Both the position numbers and the translations under genes were made by a program. The notes beneath the pieces are model-generated. The model did no database searches, was not told the origin of the DNA, and was given only the letters and a program-made list of their open reading frames with translations. DNA of 64,000 nucleotides from Cognatundibacterium luofuense (GTDB lineage Bacteria > Pseudomonadota > Gammaproteobacteria > Burkholderiales > Burkholderiaceae_D): positions 1 through 64,000 of the forward strand of contig NZ_JAGSPN010000007.1 in the NCBI RefSeq assembly GCF_018139685.1, given 5' to 3'. Below, one piece after another: positions 35,066 through 46,434 of the stretch. How positions within the stretch are numbered: position 1 is the first letter of the stretch; every line of letters starts with the position of its first letter.

Positions 35066-36364
35066 TTACTCGCTGTCCTGATCCAGCTTGCGTAAAAATG
35101 CCAGCTTATCAGCGATCTTCAGTTCCAGACCGCGCGGCACTGGCTGGTACCAGTCGGGTTTAGCGATGCCTTCAGGGAAATAATTCTCACCAGCTGCATA
35201 AGCATGCGGCTCATCATGTGCGTAACGATAAGCCTTGCCGTAGCCAAGCTCACTCATCAGCTTGGTCGGTGCATTGCGCAAATGAACAGGTACTTCGCGG
35301 CTTTTATCCTGCTTCACAAAAGCGCGCGCCTGTTTATACGCCATATAGCCCGCGTTACTTTTTGCCGCCACCGCCAGATAAATCACAGCCTGCGCCAGCG
35401 CCAGCTCACCTTCGGGGCTGCCAAGCCTCTCAAAAGTCGTCGCCGCATCATTTGCAATTTGCATCGCACGCGGATCAGCAAGTCCGATGTCTTCCCATGC
35501 CATCCGCACGATACGACGCGACAAATACTGCGCATCCGCACCGCCATCCAGCATACGGCACAGCCAGTACAATGCTGCATCCGGATCAGAACCCCGCACT
35601 GATTTATGCAACGCCGAAATCTGATCATAGAAATTGTCACCACCTTTATCAAACCGGCGACTGTTCAGACTCAGTGCGTTTTGCAGAAACTCAGCATCAA
35701 TCTGCGTTTTTCCGGCAGCAGACGCTGCGGAGGCGATTTGCTCCAGCAAATTCAGAAAGCGTCTGGCATCGCCATCGGCATAGCCAATCAGAATCTGAAT
35801 CGCAGGTTCATCAAACGCTAAATCGTGAATCACTTCCGTACGTGCGCGTTCGAGCAACTGGCGTAATTCGTCATCCGTCAGAGACTTAAGCACATACACC
35901 TGCGCACGGCTCAGCAACGCTGAATTGACTTCAAACGAAGGGTTTTCGGTGGTTGCACCGATGAAGGTGATCAGGCCGCTTTCTGCATAAGGCAGCAGCG
36001 CATCCTGTTGCGACTTATTGAAACGGTGAATTTCATCAACAAACAGAATCGTCCGGCGACCACGCTGCAGATATTGCTCAGCCTGCTCCATCGCTGCACG
36101 TATATCTTTGACGCCGGAAAACACCGCCGACAGTGCAATAAATTCACAGTCGAAAGAATGCGCAGTCAGACGCGCCAGCGTGGTTTTCCCCACACCGGGC
36201 GGTCCCCAGAAAATCATGGAATGCGGTTTGCCGGACTGAAAAGCCAGCCGCAATGGCTTACCTTCGCCGAGCAAGTGGCTTTGCCCGACCACATCAGTCA
36301 ATTTTTTTGGACGCAGGCTTTCCGCTAAAGGCGCCTGCGGTTCCTGCGAAAACAAATCGTTCAT
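35066..36364 (-). CDS. rarA: Replication-associated recombination protein RarA (MgsA)
   Basis: AAA+ ATPase related to clamp loaders that acts at stalled replication forks. Walker A is GPPGVGKTTLAR (about residue 53), Walker B LFVDEIHRFNKSQQDALLP, sensor 1 GATTENPSFE. The C-terminal tetramerisation part contains DPDAALYWLCRMLDGG and NAPTKLMSELGYGKAYRYAHD. The 432 residues match the family. The gene lies six bp after lolA; this lolA-rarA-serS neighbourhood is common in proteobacteria. Confidence 0.96.
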   Translation of the reverse strand: MNDLFSQEPQAPLAESLRPKKLTDVVGQSHLLGEGKPLRLAFQSGKPHSMIFWGPPGVGKTTLARLTAHSFDCEFIALSAVFSGVKDIRAAMEQAEQYLQRGRRTILFVDEIHRFNKSQQDALLPYAESGLITFIGATTENPSFEVNSALLSRAQVYVLKSLTDDELRQLLERARTEVIHDLAFDEPAIQILIGYADGDARRFLNLLEQIASAASAAGKTQIDAEFLQNALSLNSRRFDKGGDNFYDQISALHKSVRGSDPDAALYWLCRMLDGGADAQYLSRRIVRMAWEDIGLADPRAMQIANDAATTFERLGSPEGELALAQAVIYLAVAAKSNAGYMAYKQARAFVKQDKSREVPVHLRNAPTKLMSELGYGKAYRYAHDEPHAYAAGENYFPEGIAKPDWYQPVPRGLELKIADKLAFLRKLDQDSE

Positions 36365-36370
36365 ACCAGA

Positions 36371-37021
36371 TTACGGGCGCAGTACATCGGCACCGGCTGG
36401 CACCACAAATTTGAAATAATCCGGCTTCAGCGCAGGATTTTTTTCCATATTTTTCAGCGTGACCAGCGAGATTTGTCCAAAGCTGTCACGCAATTCCAGC
36501 GCATACGGCAAGCCATCTTTCATACCGACGCCAATATGCTCAAATTGCGAATCTTTGGCTTTAGGAATGGCATCCAGCCATTCCATTCCCTGCTTCTGAC
36601 CGGCTTCTTTCAGCGTAAAGTTTTTATCCAGCTCAGCAGCGCCGGAGACCCCGAATAAAATCGCTGCGGGGCTGGAGCCGAGTGAATTACCCAGATCACG
36701 TATCGTGACCTGATTTAAATCTTTATCGTATAAAAAAAGTTTCTCGCCATCAGCCTGCAACACTTGCTCGTAGGGCTTCTGATAAACCCAGATAAATTTA
36801 CCCGGACGCGCAAAAACAAAAGTGCCGCTGAGTGTTTTGGTGATTTTCGGTGTGCCGTTTGTCATGCGAATCTGCTGTTGCACGAACTCGCCTTTGGCAC
36901 TTTTTGTTTGTGCTGCAAACTGACGGAACTGTTCAACAGCCGAAGCAAATGCTGCTTGCGACAACAATAAACCCGATGCGGTTGCCATCAGCAAACCGGC
37001 TTTGATCAACATACGACGCAA
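36371..37021 (-). CDS. lolA: Outer-membrane lipoprotein carrier LolA
   Basis: Periplasmic chaperone that takes lipoproteins from LolCDE to the outer membrane. It has a signal peptide (about residues 1-27, ending FASA) and a mature beta-rich fold with FVQQQIRMTNG, SGTFVFARPGKFIWVYQKPYEQVLQADG and FLYDKDLNQVTIR. 216 residues, normal length. It lies between ftsK and rarA in the same direction. It would serve the several lipoproteins in this window. Confidence 0.95.
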   Translation of the reverse strand: MRRMLIKAGLLMATASGLLLSQAAFASAVEQFRQFAAQTKSAKGEFVQQQIRMTNGTPKITKTLSGTFVFARPGKFIWVYQKPYEQVLQADGEKLFLYDKDLNQVTIRDLGNSLGSSPAAILFGVSGAAELDKNFTLKEAGQKQGMEWLDAIPKAKDSQFEHIGVGMKDGLPYALELRDSFGQISLVTLKNMEKNPALKPDYFKFVVPAGADVLRP

Positions 37022-37103
37022 AAGAATTCCTTTCGATTTTGCTGGTCTTGCACTTACTTAACTTCCTGCTTAATTTTTTGCTTAATTTTTTTGTTTAATT
37101 TGC

Positions 37104-39446
37104 TTATTCCTGATTATTTCCGGCAGGAACAAGAATTTCGCGATTACCGTTCGACTGCATAGAAGAAACGACGCCGGAAGCTTCCATTTGCTCCAGTAAG
37201 CGCGCGGCGCGGTTGTAACCAATCCGCAAATGGCGCTGCACCAGCGAAATCGACGCGCGGCGATTTTTGAGAACAATCGCCACAGCCTGATCGTATAAGG
37301 CATCTGACTCGGTTCCGCCTTCCGCACCACCACCCGCTGCTGCACCACCCTCTTCTGACAAGGTGCCGCCTTCAAGTATGCCTTCGATGTAATTCGGTTC
37401 GCCCTGCTCTTTCAAATGTTCAACCACACGATGCACTTCATCGTCCGCCACGAACGCGCCGTGCACACGAATCGGTAATGCAGTACCCGGCGGCATGTAT
37501 AACATATCACCCATCCCCAGCAAGGCTTCCGCGCCCATCTGATCCAGAATGGTCCGGGAATCAATCTTGCTACTGACCTGAAACGCAATACGAGTCGGGA
37601 TATTGGCTTTGATCAAACCGGTAATGACATCGACGGACGGGCGTTGCGTAGCCAGAATTAAGTGAATACCTGCTGCACGGGCTTTTTGCGCGATACGGGC
37701 AATCAGCTCTTCAACCTTTTTACCGACCACCATCATCAGATCTGCCAGCTCATCAATAATAATGACGATGGTTGGCAGTTTATCCAGCGGCTCCGGCGCA
37801 TCCGGTGTCAGGCTGAACGGATTCGGAATTTTCTCTTCTTTGCGGGTAGCTTCCGCAATTTTTGCGTTGTATCCGGCCAGATTACGTACACCGAGCTTAG
37901 ACATCAGCTTATAGCGGCGCTCCATTTCTGAAACTGCCCAGTTCAGTGCGTGCCCTGCCTGACGCATGTCTGTGACCACCGGCGCCAGCAAATGCGGGAT
38001 GCCTTCATAGACCGACATTTCCAGCATTTTCGGATCAATCAGAATCATCCGCACATCGTTCGGATCAGATTTGTACAACAGCGACAAAATCGTGGCATTA
38101 ATACCGACCGATTTACCGGAACCAGTCGTACCGGCAATCAGCAAATGCGGCATTTTGGCCAGATCAGCGACAACCGGATTGCCGGCAATATCCTTACCCA
38201 ATGCCACTGTCAGCGCAGACTGACTGTCGTTGTATACCTTAGAGCCGAGAATTTCTGTCAGACGAACAATCTGGCGTTTCGGATTCGGCAGCTCCAGACC
38301 CATGTAATTCTTTCCGGGTATGGTTTCAACCACACGAATCGAAGTCAGTGCAAGAGAGCGGGCCAGATCACGCGCCAGATTCACAATCTGGCTACCTTTC
38401 ACACCCGTGGCAGGCTCAATCTCATAACGGGTAATAACGGGTCCCGGATAGGCGGCGACGACCTTGGCTTCGACGCCGAAATCGGAGAGTTTCTTTTCTA
38501 TCAGACGGCTGGTGAATTCCAGCGTTTGCACGCTCACTGTTTCCTGCGCTGGCGGTGCGTCATCCAGCAATCCCAGGGGTGGCAAATTTGTATCAGGCAG
38601 TTCGTTAAACAGCGACACCTGCTTTTCTTTTTCAACGCGTTCAGATTTCTGAACAGCAACAACCTGAGGTTCTATGCGCACTGGTGGTGTTTCTATGATT
38701 TTGGCACGTTCCTGAACTATCGCTTCCTCGCGCTTGACTGCAGCAGTCTGTCCCAGCCTGCGATCCTCGGCTGCAGCAATCTGATCCTGCACGGATGAGA
38801 ACATCCACTCAACACCTGCGCCGATTTTCTCAGCAATGGTGAGCCATGACATTTGAAAATAAAGACTCAGCCCCAGCGCCAGCATCAGCAACAACAATAA
38901 GGTTGCACCGGTAAAACCCAGTATGCCCTGAAGCAGATTACCAACAATATTTCCGAGCACACCGCCTGGTTCCAGCGGTAACGGTAACCTATGGGAATAC
39001 AAACGCAGATACTCAATACCCATAGAACCGGTAAGAATCATCGCGAACCCCAGCTTGCGGCCGACAATGTGCAACAGGTTTTCCTTGTCCTCTTCCAGTT
39101 CCGGCTTTAAGGCAAGACGTCCTGATAAGGTTTTGTATGAAACCATCACTTGCCTGATGCCACCGACAATCCACCACCATGCGGAAGCACCGAATACGTA
39201 AAACAGTACATCAGACAGCCATGCTCCGAACTTTCCGCCAAGGTTATGGACGCGCAAAACATCACGCGCCTGTGACCATCCCGGATCCAGTTTTGAATAA
39301 CTGCCCAGTATCAGTACCAGACAAATGGTCAGCGCCGCGAAAATAATCCAGCGCGCCTCCATCAGCAAAACAAACATCCTGCCGGGCAATGGTGGCAATG
39401 CTGTTGTCTTCTCTGAACGTTTATAAGCTTCGTTACCTGATGTCAT
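37104..39446 (-). CDS. ftsK: DNA translocase FtsK
   Basis: Septal DNA pump that moves chromosome ends and activates XerCD recombination at dif. The ATG at 39446 ([10 protein letters not shown]) is preferred to an upstream start at 39512. The N-terminal part has four membrane helices, then a short linker (about residues 215-330), much shorter than in E. coli FtsK. The motor has Walker [11 protein letters not shown] and Walker [15 protein letters not shown]. The gamma DNA-reading domain at the C-terminus carries [21 protein letters not shown]. About 780 residues. Confidence 0.95.
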   Translation of the reverse strand: MTSGNEAYKRSEKTTALPPLPGRMFVLLMEARWIIFAALTICLVLILGSYSKLDPGWSQARDVLRVHNLGGKFGAWLSDVLFYVFGASAWWWIVGGIRQVMVSYKTLSGRLALKPELEEDKENLLHIVGRKLGFAMILTGSMGIEYLRLYSHRLPLPLEPGGVLGNIVGNLLQGILGFTGATLLLLLMLALGLSLYFQMSWLTIAEKIGAGVEWMFSSVQDQIAAAEDRRLGQTAAVKREEAIVQERAKIIETPPVRIEPQVVAVQKSERVEKEKQVSLFNELPDTNLPPLGLLDDAPPAQETVSVQTLEFTSRLIEKKLSDFGVEAKVVAAYPGPVITRYEIEPATGVKGSQIVNLARDLARSLALTSIRVVETIPGKNYMGLELPNPKRQIVRLTEILGSKVYNDSQSALTVALGKDIAGNPVVADLAKMPHLLIAGTTGSGKSVGINATILSLLYKSDPNDVRMILIDPKMLEMSVYEGIPHLLAPVVTDMRQAGHALNWAVSEMERRYKLMSKLGVRNLAGYNAKIAEATRKEEKIPNPFSLTPDAPEPLDKLPTIVIIIDELADLMMVVGKKVEELIARIAQKARAAGIHLILATQRPSVDVITGLIKANIPTRIAFQVSSKIDSRTILDQMGAEALLGMGDMLYMPPGTALPIRVHGAFVADDEVHRVVEHLKEQGEPNYIEGILEGGTLSEEGGAAAGGGAEGGTESDALYDQAVAIVLKNRRASISLVQRHLRIGYNRAARLLEQMEASGVVSSMQSNGNREILVPAGNNQE

Positions 39447-39503
39447 AAAAACCTGAAATGCATGCTGCAACAGCAAAATGACAAGATAGCATGTAAGCCA
39501 GTG

Positions 39504-39535
39504 CGGCAGCAAACCCGCTCAGCGGTTTGCTGCCG
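39504..39535. promoter_or_regulatory. Inverted repeat in the ftsK-trxB divergent region
   Basis: CGGCAGCAAACC pairs perfectly with GGTTTGCTGCCG (12 pairs) with an 8-nt loop. It lies just before a TATAAT at 39543-39548 that could be the trxB -10 box; no good -35 is seen. It may be an operator or a transcript hairpin. Confidence 0.5.
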
Positions 39536-39547
39536 CTTGGTCTATAA

Positions 39548-40597
<1,050 letters not shown>

Positions 40598-40612
40598 TAT
40601 CGGCAAGCAGTT

Positions 40613-41248
40613 ATGGCAAATCTGAAAAATTTTGCAGACCTTAAATCACTTTCTGCCCAACTAAAAGCCGAAAGTGAGAAAAAGGCGCGGGAAAAAGCGA
40701 TACGTGAAGAAGAATTGCGCAAAGCAGCCGCGGAAGCCAATATTTTCAGAACTGCCCTATCCGGCGTAACACCGGTACGTGCTGCAGAGCGGCACGTACC
40801 ACAGGCACTGCGCCCTGCTCCGCTTCCGTTCCAGCATATTGCTGACGAGCAAGCGGCGCTGATGGAGTCGCTTTCTGATGAATTCGACGCAGAATCTCTG
40901 CTGGAAACGGACGAGTCACTGAGCTACGCCCGCCCGGGGGTTGGTCCCGATGTCGTTCGTAAGTTGCGCAAGGGAAACTGGGTGATTCAGGCGCAACTGG
41001 ATTTACATGGCATGCGCCGTGATCAGGCAAGAGAGAGTCTGGGTGAATTTTTAAGAAGATGCTGCAAAAACGGAACCCGTTGCGTCCGCATTATTCACGG
41101 AAAAGGTAACGGATCGGTGAATAAAGAACCGGTACTGAAGCACAAAGTCCGTAACTGGCTGGTACAAAAGGAAGAGGTGCTTGCATTTTCTCAGGCAACT
41201 GCGGCCGACGGCGGATCGGGCGCCCTGATTGTGTTACTGCAGTCCTGA
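40613..41248 (+). CDS. Smr-domain protein
   Basis: A 211-residue protein with an N-terminal Lys/Glu/Ala-rich coiled region (about residues 1-45), a linker, and a C-terminal Smr domain (about 125-205) carrying LDLHGMRRDQARESLGEFL and IIHGKGNGS. The LDxHG and HGxG motifs are those of MutS2-type small MutS-related endonucleases, linked to RNA or DNA cleavage, for example in ribosome rescue (SmrB). The gene is probably co-transcribed with trxB. Confidence 0.92.
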   Translation: MANLKNFADLKSLSAQLKAESEKKAREKAIREEELRKAAAEANIFRTALSGVTPVRAAERHVPQALRPAPLPFQHIADEQAALMESLSDEFDAESLLETDESLSYARPGVGPDVVRKLRKGNWVIQAQLDLHGMRRDQARESLGEFLRRCCKNGTRCVRIIHGKGNGSVNKEPVLKHKVRNWLVQKEEVLAFSQATAADGGSGALIVLLQS

Positions 41249-41315
41249 TTCAAAACTCAGTTTGCAAATGACTCTGAAAGTCTGAAAGCGCAGCTACGCT
41301 CTTTCAACTCTCAAA

Positions 41316-42470
41316 CTAGTTTTTGAACTTACCGTCCTTACCGATAACAGTCATTTCAACGAATTTTGAACCGTTATGACTGGCGTGCGAGAACTGAATA
41401 TCAAACCCGCCCAAGGTGTAAGTACGTGTGTTTATTGTCTCAAGTGCAGAAATAAACTTCTCTCTGGTAAGACCAGGGCCTGCTCTCCTTAAACCCTCCA
41501 CAAACACTTTTGCGGCAATGTACCCTTCGAGGCTGGAGAAGTTCAGCGAGTTATATCCGGCCTTCCTCATCACGGTCGCGCATTCAGCAACCAAAGGATT
41601 CGAAGTTCCCCAGGGAAATGGAACTACCTGAGATATCACAACGCCATGTGCATCTTTTCCAAGTAAATCCATTAAAGCCTGACCACCTACAAACGACACG
41701 TTATAAAACTGTCCGCTGTATCCTTGTTCTCGCATTTGTTGTATCAATGCAGCAGATGAACTGTAAGCACTGATCTGAACAATTACTTCGGGTTTTTTGT
41801 TAACCAGCTTTTGCACTGCTGCACGCACATCCGTACTGTTGCGCTCAACAGTTGCTGTTTCAATGATGCTCAGATTGCGTTTTCTGAGAGCACTTTCAAT
41901 ACCACTGAGTCCCGTTCTGCCATACGCGTCGTTTTGATAAAAAACAGCTATTTTCCTTACGCCCATACGAACAGAGCGATCAATCAGAAACTCTGTTTCA
42001 TCGTTGTATCCGGCACGGATGTTAAAAATATAACGATTAAATGGTTCGCGCATCGATGATGCGCCCGTTAGTGGAGCAAAAAAAGGAATCTGGGCCGAAT
42101 TAACAATGGGAACTGCAGCATTGCTTGTCGGCGTTCCCACGTATCCGAACAATGCAAAGACATTTTCTTTACTAATCAGGATACGTGTATTTGCTGCGGC
42201 GTAGTCAGCTTCATACTGATCATCACGAGTGATTAACCGGATTTGACGTTTATGAATACCACCGAGTGTATTTACATAGTCAAAATAAGCCTGCGCACCG
42301 GCGCGGTATTGCGTACCCAGTTCAGCAGCTGGTCCTGAAAACGCTGCAGATTGCCCCACTACAATTTGAGTCGGCGTCACCCCGGGCACATCCGCGCCAA
42401 TGCCGATTCGTGGCAGTAGCACCACGAATGCCAGCATAGTCCGGAATAGCTGACGCCTGACTGAAAACAT
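41316..42470 (-). CDS. Branched-chain-amino-acid type ABC substrate-binding protein
   Basis: Periplasmic binding protein of the LivJ/LivK type (Peripla_BP_6). Signal peptide at about residues 1-26, then IVVGQSAAFSGPAAELGTQYRAGAQAYFDYVN, the RDDQYEA segment, FGYVGTPTSNAAVPIV and VFYQNDAYGRTGLSG. 384 residues. No permease or ATPase gene is adjacent, so it works with subunits encoded elsewhere or as a sensor for a signalling protein. It is seven bp after glnB and may be co-expressed under nitrogen control. Confidence 0.93.
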   Translation of the reverse strand: MFSVRRQLFRTMLAFVVLLPRIGIGADVPGVTPTQIVVGQSAAFSGPAAELGTQYRAGAQAYFDYVNTLGGIHKRQIRLITRDDQYEADYAAANTRILISKENVFALFGYVGTPTSNAAVPIVNSAQIPFFAPLTGASSMREPFNRYIFNIRAGYNDETEFLIDRSVRMGVRKIAVFYQNDAYGRTGLSGIESALRKRNLSIIETATVERNSTDVRAAVQKLVNKKPEVIVQISAYSSSAALIQQMREQGYSGQFYNVSFVGGQALMDLLGKDAHGVVISQVVPFPWGTSNPLVAECATVMRKAGYNSLNFSSLEGYIAAKVFVEGLRRAGPGLTREKFISALETINTRTYTLGGFDIQFSHASHNGSKFVEMTVIGKDGKFKN

Positions 42471-42476
42471 ACTGGA

Positions 42477-42833
<357 letters not shown>

Positions 42834-44450
42834 TCAGTCTCTGAATTTAGATGTAATCGGATGGCGCCAGTCACGTCCAAACGCACGGTGGGTAATACGA
42901 ATACCAACAGGCGCCTGACGTCGTTTATATTCATTTAATTTAATCAGACGTGTCACTTTTTCGACGTCTTCGAAAGTAAAGCCTGCCGCAACAATGTCTT
43001 CGCGCGACTGATTTTCTTCCATATACATACGCATAATTGCGTCAAGAATTTCGTATTCCGGCAAGGAATCCTGATCTTTCTGATCAGGTCGCAGTTCAGC
43101 AGATGGCGGGCGCGTAATAATCCGCTCAGGAATCACATCGGATAAGCTATTTCTGTAATGACATAATTTATACACCAATGTCTTTGCAATATCTTTAATC
43201 ACCGCAAAGCCACCAGCCATATCCCCGTACAAGGTGCAATATCCGACTGCCATTTCACTTTTATTGCCAGTAGTCAGAACAATAGAGCCGTATTTATTTG
43301 ACATCGCCATCAGGATCGTACCCCTGATTCGCGCCTGAATATTCTCCTCGGTCGTATCTGGCTTCAAACCATCGAACTCTTGCGCAAGTGTCGCATTAAA
43401 TGCCTCAAAACAAGGATTAATGGAAATTTCATCATAGCGAACTCCCAGTCGCTGAACCATATCACGCGAATCTGTCAGCGAGATATCTGCGGTGTAAGGC
43501 GAAGGCATCATGACAGCACGGACTTTTTCAGCTCCGAGTGCATCGCATGCAATGGCGAGTGTTAAAGCAGAATCCACTCCGCCGGACAATCCCAAAAGAA
43601 CGCCGGGAAAGCCATTTTTGCGTACGTAGTCTTTCACACCCAAAACCAGTGCCTGGTATATCTCAGCCTCTTGCGACTGCGCAGGTGAATTTGGCACATC
43701 ACTGCTGAACGAATGGCCATTCCATTCAATCAAAGCAAAATCCTCTGCACAATGCGAGAGCGACGAGACGATCGTACCTTCCGCATTCAACGCAAATGAA
43801 TTCCCGTCGAAGACCAATTCGTCCTGACCACCAATCAGGTTGCAATACACCAACGCCATCCCCTGTTCGGAGACATTCTTGCGCATCACATCAAGGCGCT
43901 GCGATTGCTTACCCATATGATACGGTGAGCCATTCGGAACCAGTAAAATTTCGGCACCGGCTGCCTTTGCCATTGCTGGCGCTTCAGGAAACCACGTATC
44001 TTCACAAATATTGATCCCGAGTTTTACACCTTTGACTTCGAAAACACACGCGGCTGTGCCTGCAGAAAAATAGCGTACTTCATCGAATACCATGTTATTC
44101 GGCAAGTTTCGCTTAAAGTAGGTAGATTTAACTACTCCATTCACCAGTACGGAAACTGCATTGAAGTAATTACCGTCAAAAGCAGCAGGGTAACCTACCA
44201 GCACATGAAGGTCTGAAAACTCTGCTAATCTTCCAGCCAGATCGGCAAGCTGTCGCTCCGTTTGTTTATAAAAACCGGGCCGCAACAGCAAATCTTCGGG
44301 TGGATAACCGGCAATACTCAGTTCGGGCGTTACTACTACATCCGCACCACATGCCGATGCTCGCATTGCTGCCTGAAATATCTTATCGGCGTTTCCAGCC
44401 AAATCACCAACAAGGCTGTTAATTTGTGCAATTGCTATCTTCAAATTCAT
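42834..44450 (-). CDS. nadE: Glutamine-dependent NAD+ synthetase
   Basis: Makes NAD from nicotinate adenine dinucleotide, ATP and glutamine. N-terminal nitrilase-type glutaminase (about residues 1-250), with the catalytic Cys in GINICEDTWFPE and a Glu in TPELSIAGY. C-terminal synthetase (about 265-538) with the P-loop GLSGGVDSAL and the NKSEMAVGYCTLYGDMAGGF segment. 538 residues, the normal two-domain length. It is the first gene of the nadE-glnB-binding protein run. Confidence 0.96.
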   Translation of the reverse strand: MNLKIAIAQINSLVGDLAGNADKIFQAAMRASACGADVVVTPELSIAGYPPEDLLLRPGFYKQTERQLADLAGRLAEFSDLHVLVGYPAAFDGNYFNAVSVLVNGVVKSTYFKRNLPNNMVFDEVRYFSAGTAACVFEVKGVKLGINICEDTWFPEAPAMAKAAGAEILLVPNGSPYHMGKQSQRLDVMRKNVSEQGMALVYCNLIGGQDELVFDGNSFALNAEGTIVSSLSHCAEDFALIEWNGHSFSSDVPNSPAQSQEAEIYQALVLGVKDYVRKNGFPGVLLGLSGGVDSALTLAIACDALGAEKVRAVMMPSPYTADISLTDSRDMVQRLGVRYDEISINPCFEAFNATLAQEFDGLKPDTTEENIQARIRGTILMAMSNKYGSIVLTTGNKSEMAVGYCTLYGDMAGGFAVIKDIAKTLVYKLCHYRNSLSDVIPERIITRPPSAELRPDQKDQDSLPEYEILDAIMRMYMEENQSREDIVAAGFTFEDVEKVTRLIKLNEYKRRQAPVGIRITHRAFGRDWRHPITSKFRD

Positions 44451-44704
44451 AACTAATTCAAAAAATTCCGGTCAGCAAGAAGCTGGCATTATCGCATGCT
44501 GAATCGAGGTGTACAAAAGACGTTAGAAAAGAAGCGGCTCACTGACTGCAATCATGCTCGAGAGACCATTCAGAATGCTGAGGCAGCCTTTTTTACTTCC
44601 TAATTTGAAGAAAGATGCCCGACCATGTGTCATTGAATTAACAAATCACATATTGAATCACATGCAGACTTGAAATTTTGTAAGCTTCAGTGCATCCTCC
44701 GTAC

Positions 44705-45730
44705 ATGCAATCAGAATCAAACTTTGAAAAAGACCCGAATTCCCTCACTCCGTTGAATAAACGGGCCGGACGCTTTCTGCTTACTGAAAAGCTGGGAAGC
44801 GGGACCGATGGCACAGTCTACAAAGGGCATGATCCGGTCATAGACCGGGATGTCGCAATCAAAATCCTGACACCACCAGCAAACCCCGCTGAACGCAAGT
44901 CACGGGAGCAACAATTTATTAATGAAGCCCGTGCTGCTGGCCGATTATCGCACCCGAATATTGTGACCATTTTCGATACATCTGTTGAAAACGGGACCAC
45001 ATTTATTGCAATGGAATTTTTGCCGGGACGCGATTTACGCGGAGAACTGAACTCTGGCAAAAAATTCGATATCATCGAAGCAGCAAACATTGTTCAGAAA
45101 ATTGCAGACGCACTGTTTTTCGCACACCAGAATGGTGTTATTCACAGGGATATCAAACCGGGGAATATTTTTGTTTTGCCAAATGGGCAGCCCAAAGTCG
45201 TGGATTTTGGAATTGCGCGTGCACCTAACCGTATCCATATGCCGGGAAATACCGGTGGCGCAACGCTGTTCCATAACAATGTTATGGGCACACCAAACTA
45301 CATGTCGCCAGAGCAAGCGATGGGACGAAATGTCGACGAAAGAACAGACATATATTCCCTCGGTGCCGTTTTGTATGAATTAGTTGCAGGCGTAAAACCA
45401 TTTCCAAGTCAGGACATGGACAAACTGCTTCAGCAAATTATCCACAAATCACCGAAACCAATTGCAAACTATGCCCCGAATGTACCGGAACAATTGGTCA
45501 GAATCATTGTAAAAGCAATGCAAAAAGATCCAAAACAGCGATATCAGAATGCAGGGGAAATGTCTGCTGCACTTACGCTGTTTTTAGAGCGCGATAAAAA
45601 ACTTAAGCGAAAGCGTAAAACCAGCGAGAGTGGCACAACTCCAGTGCAAAATCCTGCATTGCCGTGGGTTAGTATTGTCGCCATTGTTATCGCCATTGCA
45701 TGCATCGGAACTTACTACATTCTTCGATAG
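44705..45730 (+). CDS. Membrane-anchored Ser/Thr protein kinase
   Basis: Hanks-type kinase. Kinase domain at about residues 20-285: glycine loop LGSGTDGTVYKG, VAIKIL with the catalytic Lys, HRDIKPGNIFV, DFGIARAP and the MGTPNYMSPEQ segment. A basic linker (KKLKRKRKT) and one C-terminal membrane helix (about 315-338) follow, with almost no periplasmic part, so it has no PASTA or other sensor. No phosphatase gene is adjacent. The ATG at 44705 is chosen; a GTG at 44690 is in frame. A strong terminator follows. Confidence 0.93.
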   Translation: MQSESNFEKDPNSLTPLNKRAGRFLLTEKLGSGTDGTVYKGHDPVIDRDVAIKILTPPANPAERKSREQQFINEARAAGRLSHPNIVTIFDTSVENGTTFIAMEFLPGRDLRGELNSGKKFDIIEAANIVQKIADALFFAHQNGVIHRDIKPGNIFVLPNGQPKVVDFGIARAPNRIHMPGNTGGATLFHNNVMGTPNYMSPEQAMGRNVDERTDIYSLGAVLYELVAGVKPFPSQDMDKLLQQIIHKSPKPIANYAPNVPEQLVRIIVKAMQKDPKQRYQNAGEMSAALTLFLERDKKLKRKRKTSESGTTPVQNPALPWVSIVAIVIAIACIGTYYILR

Positions 45731-45750
45731 CTCGTCAGGCACCGTAAAAT

Positions 45751-45786
45751 AAAAAAAGCGCGATAGTTAATCATCGCGCTTTTTTA
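45751..45786 (+). terminator. Bidirectional terminator between the kinase and ppa genes
   Basis: AGCGCGAT pairs with ATCGCGCT, extended by A7 and T6 flanks. It serves both converging genes. Confidence 0.9.
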
Positions 45787-45802
45787 TTATTGCAGGAATA
45801 TA

Positions 45803-46339
45803 TTACTTCTCAGCAGCATCAAAATTCTTAACACCATCCAGAATTTCCTGCTTAGCCTCTTCTGCACCAGTCCAGCCTTCAACTTTTACCCACTTACCTT
45901 TTTCCAGGTCTTTGTAATGCTCGAAGAAATGCTGAATCTGACGAAGAGTCAGCTCATTGAGATCTTCAGGTTTCTGAATGTTGCTGTAAATTGGCAGCAG
46001 TTTATCAACCGGAACGGCCAACACTTTAGCATCGGAACCGCCTTCATCAGTCATACGCAGCATACCAACTGCACGACAACGAACAACAACGCCTGGCAGC
46101 AACGGGAATGGAGTAATTACCAGTACGTCAACAGGATCACCATCGCCAGCAATAGTTTGCGGAACATATCCGTAGTTGCACGGATAATGCATCGCTGTAC
46201 CCATAAAACGGTCAACGAAAATTGCGCCAGACTCTTTATCCACTTCATATTTGATTGGATCAGAGTTCATCGGAATTTCGATAATGACGTTAAAGTCATT
46301 TGGCAGATCGCGCCCTGCAGGAACGTTATTCAGACTCAT
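45803..46339 (-). CDS. ppa: Inorganic pyrophosphatase
   Basis: Family I soluble pyrophosphatase that hydrolyses PPi and drives biosynthesis. The signature DGDPVDVLV (metal-binding Asp residues) lies at about residues 66-74. [18 protein letters not shown] precedes it and [16 protein letters not shown] follows. 178 residues, as for the E. coli type. Transcribed alone. Confidence 0.97.
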   Translation of the reverse strand: MSLNNVPAGRDLPNDFNVIIEIPMNSDPIKYEVDKESGAIFVDRFMGTAMHYPCNYGYVPQTIAGDGDPVDVLVITPFPLLPGVVVRCRAVGMLRMTDEGGSDAKVLAVPVDKLLPIYSNIQKPEDLNELTLRQIQHFFEHYKDLEKGKWVKVEGWTGAEEAKQEILDGVKNFDAAEK

Positions 46340-46434
46340 TGCATTCTTTCTGATAGAAAATTTTAGTCAACAAAACAGACAATTAACGATTATATCGGGA
46401 TTTAAGTGTATTTGGCGCATCGCAACAAAAGCTT

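Noticed and set aside
37950-38798. Plus-strand open frame of 282 codons opposite ftsK
   Set aside because: Antisense to the FtsK motor region, no ribosome site and no motif.
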